NCBI GenBank assembly: GCA_003576905.1
Contig: QEVG01000012.1
Span: 31,458-95,457 of the forward strand
Direction: 5' to 3'
Length of the DNA: 64,000 bases
Origin: Planctomycetota bacterium
GTDB lineage: Bacteria; Planctomycetota; Phycisphaerae; UBA1845; UTPLA1
Shown here: one piece after another, positions 37,601-43,196 of the stretch
Numbering within the stretch: the stretch's first letter is position 1
How the letters are laid out: each line of letters opens with the position of its first letter
Made by a program: the position numbers and the translations under genes
The notes under the pieces: generated by a model
The model's input: the letters and a program-made list of their open reading frames with translations, nothing else
Databases searched by the model: none
What the model was told of the DNA's origin: nothing

Positions 37601-39011
37601 CAATTTCGTCTACACGCTGGTCAACCAGACGGCCGACGAAATGCAGGCCGCACTTCAGGAGTATTTCGACGCCGAGGTCCAGCGCCTCGAAAGCCTTGGC
37701 GAAACAGTCTCTCCGCAGCGGCTGATGGAGCAGGAGGTGTCGATCATCTCGCACCCTGAGTCCAACCAGCTCGTGATCTCGGCGAGCCCGCGCTACAAGA
37801 ACCAGGTTATCTCCATCATCGAGCAGCTTGATACCGCTCCGCCGCAGGTCATGATCCAGGTCATGATCGCGGAAGTAACGCTCGACGATCGCTTCGAGAT
37901 GGGCCTTGAGTTCGCGCTGCAGGAACTTCGCTTCAGCGAGACCGCCGTCGCCGACTCCAACGGCATCCTGCAGAGCAGCCATTTCGACGTGGTCGGCGGA
38001 ACCGACCTCGGCGCGGCCGGAAGCGGCCTGGGCGGCTTCTCGTTCACCATCACCGGAGAGGACTTCAACTTCCTCGTTCGCGCCCTTCAGGCCGACAGCC
38101 GCCTGGAGATCATCCAGCGCCCGATGATCATGTGTCAGGACAATCAGCAGGCGACGATCCAGATCGGCCAGTCCGTCCCGACGCCGCAGGGCGCGCAGAC
38201 CTTCGGCGGCCAGACCTCGACGCAGGTGACCTACACCGATGTCGGCGTCATTCTTAACGTCGAGCCGCACATCAACCCGGACGGCTTCGTCTATATGCTC
38301 GTCGAACCGGAAATCTCCTCGATCACCGATTCGACGATCCAGATCGCGCCGGGTTCCTTCGCCCCGATCTTCAACCGCCGCACGGCATCGACGAACGTAG
38401 CCGTGAAGGACGGTGAGACCGTGGTCATCGGCGGCCTGATCACCACCAGCGAAACCGAAAGCGAAAGCAAGGTGCCGCTGCTCGGAGACGTGCCGGGCCT
38501 GGGCATGCTGTTCCGCACGACCAACCGGCTCAAGAACCGCACCGAGTTAATGATCGCCCTCACGCCGAAAGTCGTGCGCACCGTCGAGGATGCGCGCCGC
38601 CTGAGCATCGAGAAACGCGACGAGTCCGGCATCATCACCGACGAGATGAAACAGAGCCCGCTGTTTGATCGCCTGCGCATCGAGCCGCCTGCCGAAACGC
38701 AGATCGAGGACTTCGAGACGTTGCCGGGCCAGGAAGAGGATATGATCCTCCAGGCGCCGCCCGTCGAGACCGCACAGCCCCTGCTTCAGCCGCCCCCGGT
38801 GGTCAGTCCCCGGCCCGTGATGCAGACGCCGCCCGGCCAGATGGTGCCGGTCACGCCGCCCCAGGTTCCGCCGCAGGCGCCGCCGTCTCCCCGGCCGGCA
38901 ACGCAGCCTCCAAAGTACGGGCCCAAGCCCACGCGATACGGCCCCGTGGTGCCGTCCGGCGAGGACGTCGTCGCCCGGCGAAACGCCGATTCGACGGGCG
39001 CCGGGCAGTAA
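25602..39011 (+). CDS. Giant secretin with about 40 tandem N-domain repeats
   Basis: A 4469-residue uninterrupted frame. It has a signal peptide (about 1-38) and a Pro/Ala/Thr-rich linker to about 145. An N0/STN-like domain (FDYENAPWADVLNDFSRMSG to LVIKRLP, about 160-240) and one further related domain follow. From residue 339 to about 4077 come about 40 secretin N-domain-like units of 70-95 residues, each an LkyADA...evLeelF half and an aDertNSLIV...I..lI..LD half. The pore domain (about 4079-4330) is normal: PPQVMIQVMIAEVTLDDRFE, TYTDVGVILNVEPHI, VAVKDGETVVIGGLI, VPLLGDVPGLGMLFR, LMIALTPKVV. A Pro-rich tail ends the protein. GspD and PilQ usually have three or four N domains and 600-900 residues. 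The protein would form an outer-membrane channel with an extremely long periplasmic part. It lies in an operon with pseudopilin-like, L-like and M-like genes. Confidence 0.9.
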   Translation: MNRQPHSLTGYAAIRAVSLLATLGLGTLSLRPALVCAQSEPAATQPASTPDSLEKARRAALESIAKQKAAATSQPAAQLPAMPPPVTPPVKAPPTEKPTTAPQSTPPVKPGPAAPPPAKTPPDAAGTAPMQPAAPKEPVKGEFTTLSFTVSPPSPEDRSYRFDYENAPWADVLNDFSRMSGLAFLNPPDPPITDNLTFRSPKDMTYREALAQLNDLLVNRPLNKYLIRQQDTFLVIKRLPDWMREIEPSQMFDSFEEMEASDPDDYDIVLVNMEVPEGWSPYEIIEKYRPLFTDTYGTQVNGNRLELTGMVWEHRRFRNVVFKLVDMTDGPPPSDPRPMLRIELKNARAADVQTMLRQLYPLTAPAPAAGRGPGVDQTAELAKKVDILSDVKNNIIIVKAPPRMLSEIAEMTAKLDTGTGLTMPVMKVVKLEFADPNTLAGTLKPIFMKEQQAIMKPDGPYVSAEQKADMERDIFPDPASNSVIIIGGKSGVEDAERLVRQWDTPGENTIDEIIELKHADASDIAGILAQIFPAAPKPGQTGDKFTPRTSTSLLVSVSKRTYEKMKALIAKLDVPGEDEEQEHIVQPKAIPPSALAAVLQQAMSGGGPGAPRIAAPKRPGQQPPAPPASPSGAGPRFIPDDGTGYLIVYAVAEDWDRIEPLIKKLDDKAETYQPRLAVFALARANATDVVNMLQQMFPAQPPAAGAPAPQQVSFFADLYNNAVQVFASNEFIAKITPFITQLDIEATAPLTVIKLQHADAETIAPILAQTVGGTAVSSAPQIRPQPGKPGQPPQQPAQTVAPTGGSTRIVAEPITNSLLVSAPPKDMEQIRKLVDEIEAEASEQKAKTEATRVIMTASHRPAEELVETLKYLAAPPKQLPGGPRAVVANQEVAAAEAEGLKIVASGQQVIIDGPRDQVAKAIQLFEQIDVPREGMIFRKYAVNDAEKDVVKLREMLAQSQPPTVQTGTAPGGKGGPAARPAPAPKPSAPESILIHSDSEDNTILVGARLESDLKQVEDILQLIFREPVALEGGPEGSTDGLPFFMVKLQYRKAFDIAFDVEDILNPDSKDNGLRFDEGPTEKLLMVRNCRPGQRERVEEVIKVFDVPESGITREGFRMLDSEKMPPEMLVRLLQQQYNKPISMIPLSDAAGRVKVIDIHADEEPAAPVERTRSGDINPCVLPATMLVSLASLPIGQARANESAELLEPAVCPICHQSPCSLPTQLLRSLDAIAMAHSDDGLEPEDESQAPRTGTREFSAKEPKVVQPAGEVAAGDNQPEAKSRDEGVSFLYDAESGKIILKGPEEELEIIEELIDEITSEDQPTVFRVFPLKYADVSVAAQLLEQVFNQGQAVAASGRRGRQQQQPQMPVPMPQQQGGQPGQPGKPGQPNQAQQQQMMMQQQMAAQQGPTRVKVVPDPRTKSLFVAAVLSDVPLIIEVLKKIDAPVDALEKTIKIFNLENLDATQVVVNLREVLGVQPPASAQGPQQRGGRGFPQQGGQPQEQQIVQMQGQQGQSVTLSSTESIELTADAQTNSIIAKAPPDTLALIEDLIEQLEARTNTTKAEMRRVPLVHARATDVATIVKEVATQVVGAGGGGGGRFSRRFGGGAPGGGGGGGSTGQVSVNADARTNSVILAGATKDVERVAQIVKEMDIPSDGGAIQQFTVKGDASAIAATLKSLYVTGNATDVIITGDNSTGVVVVKAPPNLMKEIGDQLQAMDDKVAGTKEIKTIKLVLADPEQVAMRLQEIFTATRGAGGARQTITIKGNKNNSTLYVMGADEETFEQIQGVATGMDMQPSGIQVKRFPLQHANATEINTQLTDMLVKAKASGGLEGVKLDFVGAVPDPRTNSLIVTGGPITFLLIGDVLKEVDVQPSNEIARDTRSYQLPMSVDINQMAANIQAAFASSPGAKTGLEPPTVTPNAASNMLIVTANGRQHEEIKTKIIDPVVAAVGSEFADYRVPLKFIRAEDAKATLEDFMVKWQQSRGGKPQDRFAITADQNSNLLLVNCTPATKEFIDKQLVEIDVPTGKRETRFVTLKYARADEVARAMATSFQGKTVPNSKGQWPVTAVPDVTSNTVIVTAMSDLWPEVDAMVAALDVAGDSTRAETTVELVNTRPADVAQSLQQVFNAAIAGKPGRTAPTITAVPGTTRLVVFATESELAQIRNLVTQIDEEGSKGRMVHTVTMPELVPAKTVAEAIKQLFGTNQPDGIKAEYHEPTNTLLVSATEREFARIKEQVIDKISTQPTIGTMKPFRIPLKYAVADEVAKTLQEFFDKKAGLKSNQSNLPPWMRGNEPAKQIENQVSIVAEPTSNMLLVFCTDVTKELIDEIIKEIDIDPTTKSVMEMVTLKYVDAAEMLEILTEYLKVSKRTPEDGGRQFVPWWADREQKSEDKTVLAGDMRLKAVDSLNAIIVVGSKDGVADAVAKIKELDVERPDSADAPQRLALANGNPTEIADTLTKLFADPNLIKSKGASYIAPIIVADEGTKSIIVRGKSSDFNLIKKMVDTLDKEMEGDTGAGVRVLAVPAGRDLEELARNIEKRINDAENNRSRIQKDYKPSLVSIGADIQARALVVAGSRGKFEEVKAIVDELVAMAPTGGTKRVVIPLKQLTPQEAKQLIEQFQQSGKGKSGPRSDAQWTRNRRYDVGRGVRGGRQVVCSIRLNPGHTLGLINALQNRARPETVEFCESTESTETAGVHESDSSGTHAIACAGSLPVIMMQVALSGAMAQSSASQPATRPSGPVIGTIRPRAATTQPAARPPQQPARPGAQQPAGRQMTAEDMIRSAVQRGQMDATQMTDAAKEALGRKLSGAPISVAEAGADNIVIEASEEDIEVIMSILEMLDTAAPGKIIEYIALSKASATDLAKTLTDVFSKVEQKGQRQVRPEDKVDIIADQRTNGLYIAATEEKMKQVRSLIEQNEIAAGKVLQQVKTFTFQNRRVAEVGEVLKKMVTAYLTQKGLDPKLIQLEIDPQTNTVFVTANETDLAFVTQIIAGLDAALPPPKEGEAQPIGEADVMIIPLRIAQADALGTLLSDLLKKAATGDTPMKDFIRRFRLLDERGEPIATVNLDRPIVIFGDKESNSLVIASTKANCLIMKQVAMAFDKEPARAEVAYKVFTLQNADATEVAEQVSKLLTDGENLTARPGKSEKSGVPDGEAGALVYKAVVTADARTNQVVLVGRPEAVSVLSDLVTGLDVKGLDVMPFTLVQLEYASVTALEKALSEMMKERAEALPKGTSANAGKSETVIIKGDPRSKSLIIAAKANRLEELRGLIKQLDVPSTALVDDIRTITLRNTSAGDLATKLKDLWEQRAAQQEGGESGFKLEVPAIVADERSNSLIVAASKGDFDAIKGVVDKIEALELNPMANIYVLRLKFNSASSLQAAFKALFEKRAQMRSVDGKVRPEDEVAIEVDETTNSLLFAGSRENYDVLELKVKELDQELGVPGVVEYFVCENVGANRVKDTIESLFEDNGVYKPGATGESEAAQRREKVTVSVDDRSNTLIVSASPENMALVREIYQRMNSVTTPWDVAITRMVVLEHADCVKIAAQVADYFKKLDELRDTGGEGSTKSGFGITVFSDERSNRIIVGGTKDGIDSAVELIRRLDVPPGKPGQLTEVYTLKEAPAAKIGEMIKAVFEERNKPREGGEGAGVQVPSVTVTVEPDAGRNALLINASREDHLLIADLISRLDRPSTILQMARVIPLEKAPAERIKEILEELYQSGEGGEGREGGKVISVVEDKRTNSVVVTAPPGELANIVALVERLDTTEVKGQAEIGVILCENEDAEKMAEVLNQIMTGQGGEGSTGSTAATAEEGGQRALSSMLISYADRDPRGREIFLKTIRENVQITFSTRTNSVIAVAPPPTLRLIESLVRRLDTIQKRSVLVKVFSLRNSDATKMVEILENMFAQEEGQEEEAEFQRDRSVEVEGGTTSTGGVPTAASQEGDTRKGTFGRPKTTFVPDERTNSIIVAGWPEDIDVVADVIDQLDSRPIQDRDNFVYTLVNQTADEMQAALQEYFDAEVQRLESLGETVSPQRLMEQEVSIISHPESNQLVISASPRYKNQVISIIEQLDTAPPQVMIQVMIAEVTLDDRFEMGLEFALQELRFSETAVADSNGILQSSHFDVVGGTDLGAAGSGLGGFSFTITGEDFNFLVRALQADSRLEIIQRPMIMCQDNQQATIQIGQSVPTPQGAQTFGGQTSTQVTYTDVGVILNVEPHINPDGFVYMLVEPEISSITDSTIQIAPGSFAPIFNRRTASTNVAVKDGETVVIGGLITTSETESESKVPLLGDVPGLGMLFRTTNRLKNRTELMIALTPKVVRTVEDARRLSIEKRDESGIITDEMKQSPLFDRLRIEPPAETQIEDFETLPGQEEDMILQAPPVETAQPLLQPPPVVSPRPVMQTPPGQMVPVTPPQVPPQAPPSPRPATQPPKYGPKPTRYGPVVPSGEDVVARRNADSTGAGQ
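29080..29460 (+). other. Insert 1 within an N-domain repeat of the giant secretin
   Basis: About 128 residues (about 1160-1287) interrupt the tenth repeat between its helical half (MPPEMLVRLLQQQY) and its NSLIV-type half (FLYDAESGKIILKG). The insert has a hydrophobic stretch with an Ala-x-Ala end (MLVSLASLPIGQARA, about 1184-1198), resembling an internal signal peptide. The Cys cluster CPICHQSPC (residues 1211-1219) lies in a protein otherwise almost free of Cys. An acidic Pro-rich linker follows. Codon use is like the surroundings. Confidence 0.6.
33475..34045 (+). other. Insert 2 within an N-domain repeat, with atypical codon use
   Basis: About 190 residues (about 2625-2815) split another repeat between KQLIEQFQQSGKG and VAEAGADNIVIEAS. 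The first 75 codons (about 33503-33735) use A/T in about half of third positions and include CTA, AGA, GTA, ACA and several CGA codons, unlike the strongly GC3 sequence on both sides; the product is Arg-rich with no visible domain. Then comes SLPVIMMQVALSGAMAQ (about 2713-2729), which looks like a signal-peptide core and cleavage site, and an ATQPA-type Pro-rich linker similar to the true N-terminus of the protein. Confidence 0.6.
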
Positions 39012-39060
39012 GATTCAGCGGTATCTGTGGTAAATCGATTGCCTGAGCGGGAAGCGAAGT

Positions 39061-39885
39061 ATGAAGAGAATGTCGGCAGTATGGCGACCCACGATTCCGG
39101 TCCTCGCGGCCGCGATGCTGACCGGCTGCGCCATGCAGCAGGACGGGAAGACGCCTCAGTGGATCTGGAAGGACCCGATCGTCCGCAGCAGCGCGGAGGA
39201 AAGCGGGCCGGTCGAACAGAACATCGTCCGCGTCAACAAGTTCTTCAGCCAGACACCCTGGCTTTCATATGCCAACGACGGCAGCCGCCGGGTGGACGGC
39301 GTCACGTTCTCGATTTACCTCGAGGGTCCGAACTCCCCCAAGGGCGTCTTCGGAACCGGCGTCATCACGGTGACCATGTACCGCCTCGACGCCGATGAGA
39401 CCGGCCGCGAAGTCGCGAAGAAGATCTATGAGTGGGAGTACGACGCGCAGGCGGCCTATCCGTTTCGCGCCAAGACTCAGACCGCGCTCGGCTGGGGATA
39501 CGGCATGCGGCTGCGCTGGGGAGAGAACCTCGACGTCGAGGGCCGCCAGGTCGCCTTCGTCATCAAGTACATGCGCGAAGACGGACGGACCGTCAGTTCC
39601 TCGCGCCAGGTGCTGAAGGTACCCGGCCCGGAAGGCGCTGGGCCGATCGTTCAGCGCACCGGTGGCGTTGTGGATGCTCCGCCCCCGAAGCCCAAACAGG
39701 TAACCAGCCGCGTCCGTTCCATTCAGCCCACTGAGACGACATCGGATGCGTCGACGGCTCCGAGGCAGCCGGTGGCGGCCCCGGCACCGCGCACACGACC
39801 CAAGCCGCGCGTGACCGTGACCGTTCAGCCAAAGCCCGATCGCCCGAAGCCCCGCTACGCCGGGCCGACCTCGGGAGAAGAATAG
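39061..39885 (+). CDS. Lipoprotein downstream of the giant secretin
   Basis: A 274-residue protein with a good lipoprotein signal: RPTIPVLAAAMLTGC, lipobox LTGC with Cys at residue 23. The mature domain (about 45-185) looks beta-rich (VDGVTFSIYLEGPN, GVITVTMYRLD, LGWGYGMRLRWGENLDV). The C-terminal 80 residues are Pro/Thr/Arg-rich. I do not recognise the domain. It starts 49 nt after the secretin stop and is in the same operon, so a role as a pilotin or as an outer-membrane accessory of the secretin is a reasonable guess, but it is much longer than known pilotins. Confidence 0.8.
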   Translation: MKRMSAVWRPTIPVLAAAMLTGCAMQQDGKTPQWIWKDPIVRSSAEESGPVEQNIVRVNKFFSQTPWLSYANDGSRRVDGVTFSIYLEGPNSPKGVFGTGVITVTMYRLDADETGREVAKKIYEWEYDAQAAYPFRAKTQTALGWGYGMRLRWGENLDVEGRQVAFVIKYMREDGRTVSSSRQVLKVPGPEGAGPIVQRTGGVVDAPPPKPKQVTSRVRSIQPTETTSDASTAPRQPVAAPAPRTRPKPRVTVTVQPKPDRPKPRYAGPTSGEE

Positions 39886-39915
39886 ACCTATTCTCGATAG
39901 TCCTTTTGCGGAGAG

Positions 39916-41205
39916 ATGGTACTGGCCGAACCTGCTCAAACGGAGACACCGGTTTCGCGCCGCGCGGCATGGCGCTGGCTCGCATTCGCGCTGGCCATCG
40001 CGGGGTGCCTGATCTGCCTTGTCCTCCTTCGCATGACCATCGGCGGGCCGGGCGACGCGTTCTCCGCCGCGGTCTGCTCGCCGGGCGCGAAAGTCAACTG
40101 CGACTATGTCCTTTCAAGCCCCTTTGCGAAGATAGGTCCGCTGCCCGCCGCGGCGGTCGGGCTGGCCTATTTCACGACGCTGGGAGCATGGATTCTTTTT
40201 GTCGGCGTCCCGTCGGCGCCGGCCAGCCGGTGGCGATGGGTGCCGCTTTCCCTTGCGCTGATCGGTGTCGTCCTTTCGGTGTGGTACATGTACGTCATGG
40301 CCGTAAGGCTGCCGGTCTGGTGTACATGGTGCCTCGCGGCGCACGTCGTAAACGGACTCCTTTTCGTGGCGGTGCTGCGGGCCAATTCGCCTGCGCCCGG
40401 TGCGGACGGCTCCGTACCGCCGCATCCGACGCCCGGCCGCGCGATTGGCGTTCTGGCCGGATGCGCGGCGCTGTTCGCGCTTATTGCGATGGGCGTTCTT
40501 GCGTTTCAGGCGCAGCTGGTCGCCCGCCAGTTGCATGCCGCTCTCCTCGAAGCGACAAACAATGCGGACTACATCGTCTGGCGATGGCAAAGCGAGCCCG
40601 CGCACGAGATCCCCGTGCGGGAGGACGACCTGCGGCTCGGCGCGGACGATGCGCCGCATACACTCGTTGTCTTTACCGATTTCGAGTGCGAAAAATGCGG
40701 ATGGTTCGGCCCGTACGCCCAGCGGCTGCTTCAGGCATTTCCAAAGTCGCTCCGCATTGTCTATAAGCAATTCCCCGTCTCTCCGGAATGTAACCCGGGC
40801 ATCAAGGCAGCGTTTCACGTGTTCGCCTGCGATGCCGCCCTCGCGGCGCTTGCCGCCGTGCGGGCGGGCAGCCCCGCCCAGGCCGCGGAATTTCATGACC
40901 TGCTCTACAAGAGCGCGCGGCTCCTTGGATCGCGCCCCTATTCAGCGATTGCGCGGAAGGTCGGCATCGATTCGGGCAGGTTCGAAACGGCCCTGGACGA
41001 TCCGGCGACGCGCGAACGCCTTGCCCGTGACGTTGAACTGGGTAGTCGCCTCGGCGTGACAGGGACGCCCGCGATGTTCCTCGACGGCCGCCGACTAGCC
41101 ACATGGCACATTCGAACCGATGAAATGAGGCCGAGAATCGACGTCGCGCGCACCGACGCGTTATGGAGCGCGTTGATGAAAAGCGGGACACCCCCGGCAC
41201 GATAA
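39916..41205 (+). CDS. VKOR-DsbA fusion, disulfide bond formation protein
   Basis: A 429-residue inner-membrane protein that would make protein disulfides in the periplasm and pass electrons to quinone. The N-terminal VKOR domain has helices at about 20-40, 75-97, 108-130 and 138-155, the loop cysteines Cys54 and Cys62 (CSPGAKVNC), and the active CxxC at 136-139 (CTWC). A fifth helix at about 175-198 leads to a DsbA-like thioredoxin domain with CEKC at 258-261 (VVFTDFECEKCGWFG) and the cis-Pro region GVTGTPAMFLDGR. All redox cysteines are present. It lies 30 nt after the lipoprotein gene and may be part of the secretion operon. Confidence 0.93.
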   Translation: MVLAEPAQTETPVSRRAAWRWLAFALAIAGCLICLVLLRMTIGGPGDAFSAAVCSPGAKVNCDYVLSSPFAKIGPLPAAAVGLAYFTTLGAWILFVGVPSAPASRWRWVPLSLALIGVVLSVWYMYVMAVRLPVWCTWCLAAHVVNGLLFVAVLRANSPAPGADGSVPPHPTPGRAIGVLAGCAALFALIAMGVLAFQAQLVARQLHAALLEATNNADYIVWRWQSEPAHEIPVREDDLRLGADDAPHTLVVFTDFECEKCGWFGPYAQRLLQAFPKSLRIVYKQFPVSPECNPGIKAAFHVFACDAALAALAAVRAGSPAQAAEFHDLLYKSARLLGSRPYSAIARKVGIDSGRFETALDDPATRERLARDVELGSRLGVTGTPAMFLDGRRLATWHIRTDEMRPRIDVARTDALWSALMKSGTPPAR

Positions 41206-41252
41206 GCGTCCGTCCCGCAATTGCCGCCGGGCCGCCGAACATCGAGCCGAAC

Positions 41253-42938
41253 TCAGTCGAGATACCCCAGCGCCCCGAGTCGGTTCGCGACCTCCTCCAT
41301 CTGCCGCTGCGTCAGCAGAGGCGATTCGGTCTCGTCCACCTTGCGCTCCTGCGGCGGCTCGAAGCGCACTTCCACGGGCTCGTTGAAAATGCTCGCCAGG
41401 ACGTTGCCGTCCATGTCCTTCGGTACGCGCTCGCCCAGCCCGGCCAGCACCGTCGGGGCGATGTCCTCGATGTGGGCGCGAATCTTCCGGCCGCTCGCGA
41501 TGCCCGGTCCGTTGGCGACGAATATGCCGTCGAGCCGGTGCGTGCCTTCGAGTCGGTCCAGCGGAACCCAGCGGACGGGCTGTGAACCGCGGATCTTCTT
41601 CACGACGGCGAGTCCGTCGGCCGGCGCCAGAAGCAGGTCCGGCATCCAGGGATAGTCCTGCCGGTGGCAGCCGTAAAGTTCCTCCGTGACGTACACGTCC
41701 TGGAAGATCCGCATCGCGCGTCCATTGCGGTCTTCACACGTCGCGGCGAGCAGCTTGCGGCGAATCTCGTCGCGGAGCCGCTCATAATCCGACGGTTCGA
41801 CAATCCCCTCCGGCTGTCGCCCCTTCAGGTTGATATACAGAAAACCGTAAATCCCCGCGTGCAGCACGCACGCCCGGGTTCGAGACCAGTCGAAGGCCAG
41901 GTCATGATCCAGCGATCCGGGCGCGGAAACCGGCGATCCGTTTTTCGCCCGCGTCAGCCGCCGCCACCAGACGGAGCCGCGCGTCTTCGCCCGGGCGAAG
42001 TTACTCCGCAAACCGAGGTAACCCCATTGCGCCAGCAGAAGATTGGGCTGCGCCTTGCCGTCCAGGCTGCCGTGCCCGTGATCGGACATCACGAGAATCG
42101 TCGCGTTCTTCTCCTTGGCGAGGGCGCGGAGCTTGCCGATGGCCACGTCCAGTTTCGCGAAGCAGTCGGCCGTGAGCTTGGCGCGATAGGGGCTGCTGTC
42201 CCTCGTCCGCGCGTCCAGGTAGCGCCAGGCCTTGTGCTGGAGATTGTCCACCAGCTTGAACAGCACCATCATCACGTCCCAGCCGTACTTGTCGCCGCAG
42301 AAACGGGCCAGGTCCACGCCGCGCTCGAAGCTCTGGCTGATGTATTCGAGGTTCTCTGCGAAGAGCTTGTCGCCGCCGAGGGCCTTGCGCTCCCATTTCT
42401 TTTCGTGCGTATAGTCCGGGTGCTTCGCGAGGATCTCCGCCTGCAATTCGCGTGGATAGGTGAAATCCTCCCCCGTGGGCGTATCGAAACCGCTGATCAT
42501 GAAACCGTTGACCGGTTCCGGCGGAAAGGTCATCGGCACGTTGATCGAGCCGACCTTGTATTTCTTTTCGCTGAGGATCTGCCAGATCGTCGGCTGGCTG
42601 ATTTTCTGATTATTGTTGAAGATCAGCTGGTTTGTTGCCGGGTCGTAGCGAAGGAAATCGATGATGCCGTGCTTGCCCGGTCCCTTGCCGGTCATGAACG
42701 TCGTCCAGGCAGCCGGCGTAATCGGCGGTCGCGTGGACTCGAGGCAGCCGCTTGTCCCACCGTCGATCAGCGCCTTGAGGTTCGGCATACTCCCCTGGGC
42801 CATCAGGGGATCGAGCACGTCGAATGTCGCGCCGTCCAGGCCGATCATGAGCACGCGATGCAGTTTCGGATCGATGCGATCAACCTTGGCGCCGGGCTTC
42901 GATACCACTGCTCTCAACCTCGAAAGAGGAAACGTCAC
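41253..42938 (-). CDS. AlkP-superfamily phosphodiesterase / nucleotide pyrophosphatase
   Basis: A 561-residue metal-dependent phosphohydrolase of the type I phosphodiesterase/nucleotide pyrophosphatase family. VLMIGLDGATFDVLDPLM gives the first metal Asp, and PPITPAAWTTFMTGKGPGKHG carries the nucleophile Thr region. MSDHGHGSLDGK supplies the later Asp-His pair. FVANGPGIASGRKIRAHIEDIAPTVLAGLG is the typical C-terminal block. No signal peptide is visible, so a cytoplasmic location is likely; the substrate is unknown. The start is a GTG at 42938, with a good promoter about 50-77 nt upstream. The gene is convergent with the VKOR-DsbA gene. Confidence 0.9.
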   Translation of the reverse strand: MTFPLSRLRAVVSKPGAKVDRIDPKLHRVLMIGLDGATFDVLDPLMAQGSMPNLKALIDGGTSGCLESTRPPITPAAWTTFMTGKGPGKHGIIDFLRYDPATNQLIFNNNQKISQPTIWQILSEKKYKVGSINVPMTFPPEPVNGFMISGFDTPTGEDFTYPRELQAEILAKHPDYTHEKKWERKALGGDKLFAENLEYISQSFERGVDLARFCGDKYGWDVMMVLFKLVDNLQHKAWRYLDARTRDSSPYRAKLTADCFAKLDVAIGKLRALAKEKNATILVMSDHGHGSLDGKAQPNLLLAQWGYLGLRSNFARAKTRGSVWWRRLTRAKNGSPVSAPGSLDHDLAFDWSRTRACVLHAGIYGFLYINLKGRQPEGIVEPSDYERLRDEIRRKLLAATCEDRNGRAMRIFQDVYVTEELYGCHRQDYPWMPDLLLAPADGLAVVKKIRGSQPVRWVPLDRLEGTHRLDGIFVANGPGIASGRKIRAHIEDIAPTVLAGLGERVPKDMDGNVLASIFNEPVEVRFEPPQERKVDETESPLLTQRQMEEVANRLGALGYLD

Positions 42939-42986
42939 CGGGTCGGCCGCGCTCCGACTGAATGAAAACCGGTCCAGCTTGACGGG

Positions 42987-43015
42987 ATAATACTCGCAAC
43001 GCGGCGGCCTCGCAA
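42987..43015 (-). promoter_or_regulatory. Sigma-70-like promoter of the phosphodiesterase gene
   Basis: On the minus strand TTGCGA (43015-43010) and TATTAT (42992-42987) are separated by exactly 17 nt. The predicted start of transcription is about 40 nt before the GTG start codon. Confidence 0.6.
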
Positions 43016-43018
43016 GGC

Positions 43019-43038
43019 ATTGTAGCCGTGGCTACAAT
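43019..43038. promoter_or_regulatory. Operator-like perfect inverted repeat
   Basis: ATTGTAGCC (43019-43027), GT, GGCTACAAT (43030-43038): two exact 9-bp half-sites with a 2-bp centre. It lies 3 nt upstream of the -35 box of the phosphodiesterase promoter, in the divergent region shared with the alpha/beta hydrolase gene, which suggests a dimeric regulator site. Confidence 0.55.
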
Positions 43039-43196
43039 TCACCGCGTTGCCGCCCTCCGCGGGTGTCAGACGCGCTCCGCGGCGCTGAAGTTCGCTGCGA
43101 TCCGGCTGGCGGACCGGAGCGTACGATATGGGCTTGCGCGCGGCCACCTTGCCCCCTGGCGCGTCTTCGTTGCGGGATCGGCGCGGGGCGAGCATC

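Larger units (their letters stand above)
26616..37838 (+). repeat. Array of about 40 secretin N-domain-like coding repeats
   Basis: Counted by eye in the translation, about 40 units run head to tail. The first starts MLRIELKNARAADVQTML and the last ends NQVISIIEQLD. The second half of each unit keeps a recognisable core such as DPRTNSLIV, DERSNSLIV, DKRTNSVVV or DERTNSIIV. Units are clearly divergent from each other, so this is old duplication, not recent slippage. Loops between the two halves carry low-complexity Gln-, Gly- or Pro-rich stretches, notably 29680-29830 (Gln/Met-rich) and 30370-30455 (Gly-rich). Confidence 0.85.

Noticed and set aside
35796..38270. 824-residue minus-strand frame opposite the giant secretin
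   Set aside because: Same mirror-frame effect; the + strand encodes clear secretin repeats.
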